Assembly (NCBI GenBank): GCA_964017065.1
Contig: OZ024788.1
Coordinates: 9,527,761 to 9,591,760 of the forward strand
Source of the DNA: Haliclona indistincta
Lineage: Eukaryota > Porifera > Demospongiae > Haplosclerida > Chalinidae
Direction of reading: 5' to 3'
DNA length: 64,000 bases
The notes beneath the pieces were generated by a model, which did no database searches, had not been told where the DNA came from, and saw only the letters and a list, made by a program, of their open reading frames with translations. This document shows, piece after piece, positions 11,205 to 22,739 of the stretch. Positions within the stretch are counted from its first letter, which is position 1, and each line of letters starts with the position of its first letter. A program made the translations under genes and the position numbers.

Positions 11205-12440
11205 TCAGTAGATCGTGTTGTAGTACCACATGCTACCAGCTGTTTGAGAGAACTGACTGCTAGTGGGCAGAGAAGAGGCTGACATTGTTGGAAAGACGGG
11301 AGCGTCGTCTCCGCATGTTGGGGTTTTGAAGAGATCTTCCTCTGCCTGTGAATGGCTGTCAAATAGAGTGAAAGAGTTCACACGAGGTTTTATATCTATT
11401 GAGTTTGAATATTTGTCAGTAAGTTGTAAGATTTCTTGCATGACCATGTCGACTTGGACCATTTCGCTAGTACTGCTACGTGGAGAGCAGGATTCTGAGC
11501 TAGAGGCGCTGTGTTGCATGAAAGAGAAGTCATCGGTTTTGGGGTAGTTTGAGGCGGTCGTGTCGGTTAGAGAGAGAGGGTAAGAGTTGCTGCGAGCCAG
11601 GTGGTCCTCGTAAGTGGGCAGGGAGGGAGTGGAGGAAAGCAGCTCGTGCGAGTAGAGTCTCGGGCGGACCGCGGGCGGGTTCAAAGAGGTTGGCAGCGAA
11701 TGAGATGATTGGTCGTAGGTGTAGCTGCTGTATTGCGATACTGCTGGTACTGGTGCGGGATAGCTTTGCTGTTGCTGGTAGCAGTGTGGATAGAATAGAC
11801 TCGGCTGGTGCTGCTGGACGTACTTGGACATGCGTTGCTGTACCACAGCCGGGACGAACTTGAGGCTGGGCCGGTTGTCAGAGTTGCCGATGTGCTCGTA
11901 CATAGCCTCAGGGCTCACACAGAATTTGTACAGGAACCGTTCACCTCCCATCTTCCTCAGGATCCCCTTGTCGTAGTAGAACCTCAGGGAACGGCTGAGT
12001 CTCTCGTAGCTCATATTGGGACGATGTTTGATGTAGCCCCACCAAGCAGCAAGGGCTTCTGGCTCTAGCATTCGGAACTCAAGTTCGCTTCTTCGATCTG
12101 TCCATTCAATGAGCTCGCCATACTGTGCAGGGTTTTCGAGCAATGCGTAGAGAAACTGCCACAACTGTAGACCGCCCTTTCTCTGTGGCAGCCGGATCTG
12201 CTTCTGCTCCGATGCTGTCCTGGAACGCTTCCTGCTGGAGGTGACAGGCGCTGCAGGAGGTGAACACGAGCTGGAATCAGACGATAGAGAAACACTGTCA
12301 ACATCCATCGGTTTCCGTTCGCTTGACGAAAAACCCAGGGGGAATTCTCCAGTGGGGTTCATTTCAAACGCTGGGCCCTCTAATAGAAAATCAGCTGTTG
12401 TACTACCAAGACAGCCAGCTGATGACAGTTGTAAAGACAT
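11205..12440 (-). CDS. ETS-family transcription factor, gene 1
   Basis: Single-exon gene of 411 residues. An in-frame TGA directly precedes the ATG, fixing the start. A basic stretch (SSRKRSRTA, about 69-76) precedes the ETS DNA-binding domain at residues ~91-174: LQLWQFLYALLENP, then the recognition helix MSYERLSRSLRFYYDKGI with the two Arg (150, 153) that in this family contact the GGAA core, then GERFLYKFC. The tail just after the domain (SPEAMYEH...DNRPSLK) resembles the PEA3/ETV1/4/5 group (PEAL...DNQRP-LK), so that is the nearest guess. The rest is Ser/Pro/Gln/Tyr-rich and likely an activation region. Nuclear sequence-specific regulator. It is a clear paralogue of the gene at 22740-24680. 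Confidence 0.93.
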   Translation of the reverse strand: MSLQLSSAGCLGSTTADFLLEGPAFEMNPTGEFPLGFSSSERKPMDVDSVSLSSDSSSCSPPAAPVTSSRKRSRTASEQKQIRLPQRKGGLQLWQFLYALLENPAQYGELIEWTDRRSELEFRMLEPEALAAWWGYIKHRPNMSYERLSRSLRFYYDKGILRKMGGERFLYKFCVSPEAMYEHIGNSDNRPSLKFVPAVVQQRMSKYVQQHQPSLFYPHCYQQQQSYPAPVPAVSQYSSYTYDQSSHSLPTSLNPPAVRPRLYSHELLSSTPSLPTYEDHLARSNSYPLSLTDTTASNYPKTDDFSFMQHSASSSESCSPRSSTSEMVQVDMVMQEILQLTDKYSNSIDIKPRVNSFTLFDSHSQAEEDLFKTPTCGDDAPVFPTMSASSLPTSSQFSQTAGSMWYYNTIY

Positions 12441-15400
12441 TCACTGTGTTGCTTGAGCTTGAGGTGGATTCAAATTATAACTCCCCAGTTATCAAAGCTG
12501 CAATTTATACTCTTCGTCGGCTAAAGGGTGGGGCTTGTAAAATGCATTGATTTTGTCGGAGCCCTTATTATCTTCCAGCTAATACAATTTCAAGCATTCG
12601 TCATGTGATTCTAGCGACATACTTGCATCAGTGTAAGATTACTACTACTACACGTACTAGTGTCTGTACTGTTACAACACTGCATTACACACTTCTTTTA
12701 AGATACTAAGATAATGCTTCCTTTTGGGGCCCGGACAGAACAGCTGTCTTTACCTTATCTGGTGGTTTTTAGCTACGATGTCTGTCTGTGTATGGTTGCG
12801 AACTCTCAAGTATACCTGTTGAAAAGGCTAGTATTTGCAAAAAGTTTGTCTAGTGTTGCAGCACAACTGTTACCCTTCAAAAAGTAAACAAGTTGTGATT
12901 AACCGAAGAAAAAAAACGATAAATAATCTGAAAGACGCAACAAGCAACCAGCTATACCTATACCTACAGTAATAGACTGTTGTGCATGAGTTATTTAGAA
13001 AAATACTTACACACGCCCATCTTATGGTCAGTTACACAACTAATTGCTTAGCAACCACTCATTTGTATAGTGCACTGTATACACTGTGGTGAGCCTCCAT
13101 TGTGCAGCTGGAGAGCGAGAGCTGACTTGTTGGTAAGATGTTTTGTCTATGTGTTGCAACAGACTGATTATAATGAAGCTATTATTTCCATGAAACCTGA
13201 AAAGTGGAGATTCTCAGAAGATTAGCTCTCTCTAGACATGTAGCTGTTGGAAGCCAGTGAAGTGTTTGTTTACTATCGTGCATCAAACTAGAGCACGAGG
13301 TCAGGGTCCGTGCAGACATATAAATGTCATAATATTAACATTCCAAGAGAAAGTATAGGAAGGAAACTGGAATAAAGCTGTACCATATTCACACGGTGCA
13401 AGTAAAGTCTGGAGTTCATCGTCCATCCATGGATGATTTCCTGGCTGATCAAGTTGTTGTTTTTTTCCACGTGACTACGCATTTAACACTGCAAGTTATT
13501 TTAACAACAATTTGAACTACATGATGAACCCTCCTAATCCAGACACCCTACATCCAGACACCCTAATCCTACTCCTAATCCAGTGTCTGAGGTCTGCTGA
13601 TTTCATGATCAGGCTATATCGTTGGATCGCATACAGTGTCCCCATTAATACGAAGCCTGCAGTCCACGGTGAGGTGTTCCATTGCATGTACTAACTGCTT
13701 ATTAGCTAATGCTAATTTTAGACAGCTAACTGAAGTGCTAACTAGCAAGCTCATGTGAACCAGAACTTTTAAAAATGTTTGAGTGTACACTCACTGCGGT
13801 ACAGACCATTATGTTTAGATCAAATTTATTTGCACACAATCAGAACAAAAGTAAGTTCATTAGATTAGTCACATACCAATCTTGGTGAAGAAATGACCTC
13901 AGGTACTTTCACAAGGAACTGCTTTGCAAGGGCTTCCACATGAGCCGTATAACAGATCATTATCATTTTCATTTCCACATATCAATCATTAATTTTATTG
14001 GATTGTTATGACTTCATAGGCATGCAAGTACTTCCTGATCTGGATGTGGAACTGCTCTACAACTACTTCCACTGCCACAACATATACATACACAGTGGAA
14101 CTGTAGACTTACTTCTGACTTCAGGTGCTCAGTAAAATTAGTAACCGGTTTATAAATAGTAACAGCAAAAAGAAATGTAGATAGGCTTGCACTCAAGTTA
14201 TTGAAGTTCCAACTTTTCCTGCTAAGTATTTTCATTAATCAAGAACGAAATTTGGGGGTTTGGAGACGATCCACAGTTCTGACCTTTTAGCAGAATTCCT
14301 CTAAAAAATGAACTTAGACTTCGGCTTAGCTATACCACTACACATGATTCCTGATCAGTAGACACCATTTCTCTTTATATAGGACAATTTTTCTCTCTGT
14401 AACGGACAATAATTTTTATCATGCAAAATGTGCAGGTACATTGCTTCAAGTCCACAGCCTGAAAGTTCAGAATCCTAAAATCCTGGGCTATTTCATCATT
14501 GCTTGCAATTTTCACCAAATTGTTTATATCAAAAGTTCTGTATTTCTTTCCTCCCTATCAGAACACAAGTCAGGTTATTAGATTAGACACATACCAATCA
14601 TTTTATCAATGAGAAGCTGACTTCATAGTCTAGCAGGAACTACCACTGACCCATGTAACCAATCATTCATTATCATTTTCACCAATCATGTCATTGGTGA
14701 GAAATTACCTCACAGTACTGCATGCAAGTACTTTCACTGCACAGCACTTACATGCAGTGTGGGTTAAACAAACATACAGCTATACTGTACATTATAGTTC
14801 TAATCAGTTCTAGTGCTAATTTGTATAATCTCATTCTTTAGGTGTTATTCACAGTATAATTAGTAACCTGTTTATTAATAGTAACAGCAAAAAGAAATGT
14901 TGCTTGCAGCTGTCAAGGGTATTTTTATTGATCAGGAACGTTGAAGTTAGAAGATGATACAGAGGTTTTATTACATCATGCAAGGAAGATTTGAGTCATC
15001 TTGCAGTCACTAATGTGTCAAATCACTGGTATTTATTCATACAATGGAGCATGATCAAAGACTCCATGACATTAGTGCTCTACGGTTTACGCTTTACCCT
15101 TGCAAGAAGTAATATGTAGCTCAAACCTTTTAGCAAACTTTCCTGTAAAATTGAACTTAGACTTCAGGTATAGCTACACCACAAACACTACAGTGGAAGA
15201 CCTCTTAGAGGACGCCCTCATCCCTCTATAATGGACACTTACTGAATCCCAAATATAACCTACATAATGTATAATAAACCCCTGACCAGAGGACACCCTC
15301 TCTACAATGGACAACTTTTGTTGGTCCTGATGGCGTCCGTCTTAGAGAGGTTCCACTGTAGTAGTCTACACATAATGTGAAGTCAATTATAGATACATGC

Positions 15401-16157
15401 ACAGGAGTTTGTCAAAGGTGTAGAGAGAGTGATAGCGTCTCCTGAACAATTTTTGTTGGTCCTGATGGCGTCCGTCTTAGACTGTAGTAGTCTACACATA
15501 ATGTTATAGATACATGCACAGGAGTTTGTCAAAGGTGCAGAGAGAGTGATAGCGTCTCCTGAGCAGAAGATTGGCGTAAAGGGTCATGGAATGCCTTTGA
15601 AAGCTTAGAACAAAGAAACAAAGTCTGACACCTAGCATGTACGTAGTCAAATAGCATCAGTACTCCAGTCTCCAAGAGAACTGAACTCCTGATCAGAGGA
15701 CACTCTCTATAACTTAGCAATCTCAATCTCCCTCTCTACAATGGAAAATTTATTTCTCATTTTTGACATCAAGCAGATTAGTGCAAAATGCACATCCCTG
15801 AAGTCCCCCAACTAGGTAGGTATTCTGTTAACATCTTGAAAACAAGCATGAATTTATGGCTTATGACAACTATGGCTTGGAAGTTCAGATATTTAAGTGA
15901 TTCATGCACAACTACACAATTATCCGCAGGTCTGCTAACATAAGAAAAAAGCATTTTTTGAACGATACACAAAATTACAGTCAAAAACAATCAAGATTGG
16001 TAGAGTTCTTTAAAGTCATAACAATCAGAGCACTCTAATAACACACTAAAACAACACAGACAAGGAAATGGATCTCAGCGAAATTTGAGATTTTAAGTGA
16101 TGCAGATTTGTGTATTCACAGGCTAAGCCAAGTGGTAGATCAAAGCGTAGGAGACTG
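12441..16157. other. Intergenic region with local duplications
   Basis: No gene recognised. Two diverged copies of a ~500-600 bp segment lie at about 13830-14330 and 14565-15180 (shared phrases include TTAGATTAG-CACATACCAAT, AGTAACAGCAAAAAGAAATG and TTAGACTTC). A MITE lies at 15191-15358. A ~120-bp tandem duplication at about 15317-15562 copies part of that MITE together with its flank (CATGCACAGGAGTTTGTCAA). Confidence 0.5.
15191..15358. mobile_element. 168-bp TIR element (TA target)
   Basis: Ends CAGTGGAAGACCTCTTAGAGG and the inverted CTTAGAGAGGTTCCACTG, each bordered by TA. The interior (CCCAAATATAACC, AATAAACCCCTGACCAGAGG) is shared with 38911-39053. Best reading is a Tc1/mariner-type MITE. 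Confidence 0.7.
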
Positions 16158-19100
16158 TTACATAGAAATGTCCGTTATTTTTAGCAGAAGGCAATTGTTC
16201 ATGAGGTACTGGGTCGTGTCTGTCACACACTCCAGTTGGCTGTGCGATATAAAAGTAAGGTTTCCCAATCCCTGTTTGGTACGTTCTCCGCTGGTGACCC
16301 TTCCACCGACAGACTCGTCCTGGTTTGCAAATTTTACAACTCCTTCGATATTGTCGCATCCATTGCTCAACTGGTTGACTAACTGGATGGTAACTGTTCC
16401 GGTAAAGGGCCATGAAAGGGTATCATCCTGCTCTCCTCTCATTAGGTAAACTCCAACAGTGACATGAGTTCCTTTCCCAGGGCCGGCCCCGCGTGCTGAC
16501 AGACCTAGGCACATCTTGTAACCTCCAGTGGATGAGTAGAACGGTCGGCTGTACCAGGTGGTACCTTGCTTCTTGTGTTGGGCATAATCGGTCATCGTGA
16601 CAGTACATGGAGGCTGAGGGAACAGGTTGCTCAGCAGACCTATAATAATGAAGATAAAAAATTGTCACTAACATTTACAAAACCATGAACACAAACTTGA
16701 AGTGATCAGGCGACCATAATGTGCACGTAGAAATTTCGCACATGAAAAAATTTCCCTGTTTTCATGGATGCCCTCAGATTTCAAACTATCTCTCCCAGAT
16801 CTCTCCATACATTTTATACCGGAGTAGCAATATTTCTACCAACGAAAAATTTATTCAGACAAAAACAAAATTTTTCAAAGGCAAAATTTACATGCTTATG
16901 GTACAAAATTGTTTATCGGACCCAAGAGTTTATAACCGAGTGTAAACAGTGGTCCAGTTGAGGGTTTGAGGTTTAGGTGTGTAAGTAGGTGTCGATAGCT
17001 GATAGCAAAGCAAGGCAATACTGTACGTTAGCTGTCAGTACTCTTGGACCTTAAAAGAGATTCATTACTCAACTGATGGTGGTTCCTGGAAAACGCTGTT
17101 TATACATAGAATTTAGTGAAGAGGGCAACATTCATATTTCACAATTTAAACTCTTCACAGGCAACAGTTATTATGTTCAATGAGGGCGGTGCCAATTATA
17201 ATACCTCTACAGAGTTCAAAGGGTTAATGGGTTAAAAATTTGTTTCCTCCTTAAAATAGCTAGTGAACACAAATATGCACATAAAATGCACACTGTGAAT
17301 ATCGTTAGGCGGCAACCACATCTGTGCAGTGTGGCGTGGACTTCCTTGTTCTAGCTCAATAAATGGTGACACTCTGGTGAATAGTTTCTGCGTAAAAGTA
17401 TGCGAGCAGCTCTATCCAGAAGACTGTGATCTGGTTTTTCCAGTTGTACAATGTCGTAGGCAGGGACAAGGAGTGGAAATCTTGTCAGAAAAGTTGCCGT
17501 TTGAAAGTTAAGGCTCGAAGAAGGAGCAAGATTGCCCTGGATTTTTGACTACCCAGCTAATTTCTCCACACTAGCTGGATGCCTGCAGACTATCAATGGC
17601 GCTCCGCTAAATGTAGATGCGTTGGTTGGTGCCATTTGTTCGTGTTTCTTAACTTTCTTTGCTACGCCTGGGAAAAAGGTGAAGCAGAAACTCAGAAAAT
17701 TCATGATGCGTGTTTTGGTTGCTGCCATCAAGCTACTTGGTGTCAGAGCTTAGCTTCAGAACTATTGCAGAAGAGCAGTCTTTGGCGTCTCGATTACTTG
17801 TCTTTACAATGTTGTAGCATGTTTCATCTTGACACAGTGTTTGTGTAGTTAACTTATGAATAATTAATGAGCAAACGGGTACCGCCACCTTAAGGTTGCA
17901 GATAGAAAAGATACCAAATGCACCTCACATTAGGAAGCAACTTCATTATCTAAAGGACAGACATCTCATACAATAGTTCATGCAATAGTGGTGTCATCAT
18001 TTTCATTTAAGAGGGAACAGGCGCTACCCCCTTGAACTATTTCCACTCCTCCTACCAAACGAAACAAGCATTATACTTCACTTGCTCTCTGATTTAAAAA
18101 ATGTTTATGCACGCTCTGCCCCCTCTTGGAAAATTCTACATTGGACAGTTTTGAGAGAGTATTACTCAATTTAAAGGTCTTATTACCTAATTTTGTGCTA
18201 GATTGAAAGAAGGGCGTGACATTGCGTGTTGTCATGGCATGCTACACATGCACAGGTGTCCTTTCATAATCCGAATGTCAATGCGTAACAAGGTTTATCT
18301 ACACATGATCATGTACTAGACTCATCCTAGCTAACAATGGATACATGTACGGGCAAGGAAAAGCTGTTATTTCAAGCAGTTCGAAGCGGATGTACTCTTG
18401 CTGTATCTAATCATTCTGAATAATAATTTTATCACAGTGAACTCCTTTCCAGCAGTATAACAAAGCTGAATCGTACCCACACAATGGGGAGGTACAATTT
18501 GTCCTGATTTATAGGGCTTCAGGTACACTTTTGTAATGCCTGCAAAAACATGCTTATAACATGGAGTACGATCACGCTTTTTTCTATTCAGGTCTGCAAG
18601 CAGGCATGCAGAGAGCATGCAGCTATTAGCTAGACTACACTAGAGTGGTATGCATCCATTGGTAATAGCAGTGGTAACCCCCTGTACTATAGTTGCTAAT
18701 AGCAACGCATCAATGGGGACAATAACAGGGTTCAACTCTAACAATGCTTCATTAGCCTCACTATAATCACTATAATCACTATCAAAAAGTTCACAGTATA
18801 GACGAGACACAAACTAATTCTAGGTTTAGGTTCACGGTTGCTGTTGTATCACACATGGCTGGCTCATCGTGATCCAACGCATGTCATGTTGTCATATACC
18901 AGGCGTAAGAAATCCATAACTTTCTAGCAGAAAGGAAGCCACGTACTGCAGATTGTACCTATCTCGCTAGTCGCTACACACATTATAGCTGTTGCAAACC
19001 TAGTTGTGTTGAGTTTTGCAAAATAAGAGTTTTAAAATTGGCTAAAGTGGTCAAAGACTACATAGCACAATGTGCGGTAAAATGATAGAGCAGTTTTTAC

Positions 19101-21543
19101 AGTATGAAAAAACAGTTTTTACAGTATGAAAAAAAACATGTTGAAGTTAAAGATGCTAGCATAGGAACAGACCTCTTTTGCTCACTTCAAAGAGCCCTAA
19201 AAGAGAGTGTGATTATTTTCTTGTCATTGACCTTTCATCTCCGCAGGAATTTGTGCAGACCCATTGTGCAAATATAAGTACACTAAAATGGCGACTGCTG
19301 ACACAGTAACATTAGTGACGCTGTCCTATACAAGCAGGAAGACGTTGTAGGTCACTTCACAAATGAGGTAAGTTCTTGGTGCTCTACCAAGTTCAATGCA
19401 AGAGTGTCAGTTGACCAGGCGTAATCTAGCAAAAATTGTTTTCCTGGAAAGGACAGGAAAAAGCCGCTTCCTACATGAACAGCTCTGGTTTAAACTAATA
19501 TCTGGCTGAGACATATTGATACACTCTTGACTAAGCATACAGACTAGCGAGCTCTATCAAGTGTGGTCAAGCTGTGACATAAATAAGACTCTCTTTCCTT
19601 CGTGAGAGAAAACAAGGCAACTTATTGTGTCATTGCAGATAACTTGAAATTAAGCTATAGCTTCGTAACTCCATGCGATTTTAAAACTCATAATATCGTA
19701 ACCGAATTTTAAAGGAGCAAATTATTGACCTCATGGCAGACAGTGGTTCAATTGCTTCTGATCAAAAGACTATTAGAACAAAATGTGAGGTTCTGAATCC
19801 AAACAAAGAACTGAGAATTTCAAAGCCTCAAATAACAACAGCTGCTGAATGCTTTCTTTGCTCCAGTTCACAAATATGAGTGCTAGAACGAGGCTCCAGA
19901 GTAAAATGTGCATAACTAGTCACACACGAAGACACAACCATTGAGCAAGGTATGTGTGAACTAAGAGCAAGGTACCTTCAGAGAATAAATTACTATCAAG
20001 TCTAAGGCACAATAATAACACATTATTGGAAGAGTGGTTATCATGCATACATTTGTTAGACGCATACGAGTTTTATTCTCGTCAAATTGCACACCTTACA
20101 AGCACATGGAGCAGCCTAGAGTACAAAATCGAGAAGCCAAAAGATTATTGGAAGAGGAGATAGGTGACAACAGAGAGTTTTGAGGCTGGTACAATGATGT
20201 CAACACTTCTCTCGTATTGCTTGTGCACACGCAAAGAGAAGGCAATCTAGTCGTGCACGTATACAGCACTCTAGTGTGCACAGTATTTTGCAAACACACG
20301 TAAACACATAAATGCTGGTTACAATACGATTTGCACTATGTTGCAATGCAGATATAGAACTTAGTTATAATTTTATTTCTGTGTCACGTTGCAATTTGAA
20401 TTAGCAACTCAACGCAGCACTAACCACTGCATTGTATTGTAAACCAGTCATTAGGTATGAACATAAGGTATGTGCCTCTGTACTACTAGCTTGTAACTAA
20501 CACGAAGAAAATGTAGCTAAAGTTGTGAGAACTCATAAAAAACCATATGGGTGCCAGCTGATGTAAAATTGAAATTGAGGCTTGACGGCGGATCACATGC
20601 TTATTTCTGATGTCAGCATTGCCAGACGTTAGTGCAAAAAAAGTTAAACTAAAATTCTGCAGTTTGCTCACTAATGTCAGTCATAATTATGAATCCGGAT
20701 CATTTAAGGAGGTAGGTTCTGGTTTTCATTAACACAATCTCATGCTGTCCTGAGCATGTAGTGAGTGAGAATACACTGGTTAGTAATATTCAGTATCTGG
20801 GATTTTGACAAAATAATTAGAATCACGCTTTGTATTAATGGATGAATTCAGGCCGTTTTTACATGGTCCAGCCATTAAGCCTAATTTTATGGACCTTAAA
20901 TCCCATAAATTAATCCCATACCCTCCTACTCACTCTTTATTTCAGAGCACTCCTTCTCCAGCTGTGCAATCTGATCCTCATGTAGCTTATCCTTCTTTGC
21001 GAGCTCTTTTTTGAACTCATCTCTCAGCACAGCAAACTCTTTACGATGCGACTCTTTTACAACATCCAGTTCTCGGGCAAACTTCCCCGTCACTTTCTCC
21101 AATCGAACACTCAATGGTTGCTTATCACATTCATGGTCCATCAGCTTGGCTCGATTAAACATAGCGCCACAACCATACTCACAAGCGGCATTACCCAACT
21201 CGCATGATTCCGACTTGTGTTTCTCGAGTGCTCGCAACTCGCCCTCCCACTCGCATCCCTCGTCATGTCGAGAACAGCGTACCAGCAACCCGAGAACTTG
21301 ACGCTGAGCTTGCTTATCGACTATACTCGCGAACTCCTCACGACACAAGGGGCAGGTGGCTGGATTACGTTTCTTTATCGGCTCAATACAAGACTCACAG
21401 AATCTGGCTCCACAGCAATCGAGAATGTGCGGGGTCCTAACCGCCAGCAGACATATCGGACAAGTGAGCGAGTCGGAAAGAGGGTTTACGAAGTCGTTTT
21501 GGTAACCGCCTAGGCATTGAGATGAGGTGGAAACAGCCAGCAT
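16158..21543 (-). CDS. TRAF-family signalling adaptor / E3 ligase (RING, TRAF zinc fingers, coiled coil, MATH)
   Basis: Two exons, 20934-21543 and 16158-16639, join in phase (AGA|GTGAGT donor; TTATTATAG acceptor) to give 363 residues. An in-frame TGA lies five codons before the ATG. Exon 1 encodes a RING at ~28-67 (CPICLL...CESCIEP...CPLC), a TRAF zinc finger at 90-114 (C-x6-C-x11-H-x4-C), a second Cys/His cluster at 121-139 and a charged coiled coil at ~143-203. Exon 2 encodes the MATH/TRAF-C domain (RPFYSSTGGYKMCLGL, GTHVTVGVYLMRGEQDD, WPFTGTVTIQLVNQ) down to NNCLLLKITDISM. Known TRAFs trimerise on receptor tails and signal to NF-kB or JNK. Oddity: the C-G-H of the RING reads C-G-A (CCGARFC). 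The 4.3-kb intron could hide another small exon. Confidence 0.88.
16640..20933. other. Large intron of the TRAF-family gene
   Basis: Mostly AT-rich sequence. Short frames exist on the plus strand at 17329-17511 and 17532-17753, but they differ in frame and show no recognised domain. No internal TRAF zinc-finger exon was found by eye. Confidence 0.5.
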
Positions 21544-22739
21544 GTCATGAAGGATTCACGATCTCCTATATACGGTCCAAGCTTATGTCTTTACTCTTTA
21601 TTTACGTCACGTGCCTGCCCACGTGTGTACGTTCGTTCCCGCCGCCCACGTGGATGCAAAATTTCAAATCTTGGGTGCTAAAAGACAAGTGGGGAGTGGA
21701 TTGGTAAAGAAAACAATATTCCTGCAATACGTAACTTGTATTGATGGGAGTTTGCTTGTTCAACACAAACACTGTTAATTTCTTCAGAAATTAGTGCGGT
21801 CTAGAGCAATCAATGAAATCATAAGCGACAGTAAATCGGTAATTACGGTGCATACAAACACTGCATACAACGGTGCTATTTTTCTATAAAGGTCCCTGTG
21901 GTGTGTACGTGACCAGATACAACTCATCAAGTTTGACAATAACAACCAACAAGAAACAAATTATTGTGTGCAAATAAGCACACTGCACATGTACATCTAT
22001 CAATGCACATCTATCTGAGAGACTATGCACCCCAACCGATACTATAGTTTCTCACTAGTGCAGACTAGCTCTCAATTTAACATGCAAGCAAAGGACCGGA
22101 ATAATTTTTCAATTCCTTACGTCTCTAATTTCCACCAAAGACTTAATAGTTGAGGCTTTGTTCCTCTATAATAATTATTGTTTCACACGTAAGTGCAAGA
22201 AGAAGTAATGTAAGAGCACTTTGTTGAATTCATATAGCTGCGTGTGTTGTGAAGGAGATTTAGATCACAATGGATTATGGTTAAGGTTTCCTCAACACAA
22301 CATCATTCAGCTTGAGCATAGGAAATCGATTACGCAACACCACCATTAAATCATATGCAGTGATTTCACTGTCTCTACCTGTGAATCTAACCAGACAATA
22401 AAACAAACATGCTAATTAAAAAATTGTTATAGGTTCAAGTGCCTAAGTTCAACACTGGTCTATATAGTCATAATCATAAAATTATCAGTTGACCGCAGTA
22501 TTAGGTCACACGAGATTCCAGTGTTGTTTACTGGCTTTATTTCCCTTTCCTCACCGCTTAGGTCAAGTATAATCAGGATGTGCACCGGTTTTGAAAATAT
22601 TGCAGAAGGAAATAATGAATGAGCTGTACAGATATGAGAAATGAAATATTTTACAAAAAACTGCCATGTAGTTTTGAGGAATTATAAATAATAATAAATT
22701 GAATGCGCTATAATACAAGTGAATTGAGCTCTTTGTTTA
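21544..22739. other. Spacer between the TRAF and ETS genes
   Basis: Presumed 5' region of the TRAF gene and 3' region of ETS gene 2. A TATATA-like sequence lies about 25 bp upstream of the TRAF ATG (around 21567-21574, minus strand), followed upstream by CACGTG boxes near 21608 and 21649. No gene recognised. Confidence 0.4.

Noticed and set aside
11549..12550. Several plus-strand frames across ETS gene 1
   Set aside because: Antisense shadows of the ETS coding exon.
17329..17848. Plus-strand frames in the TRAF intron
   Set aside because: Short, in different frames, with no recognised domain or clear splice sites.
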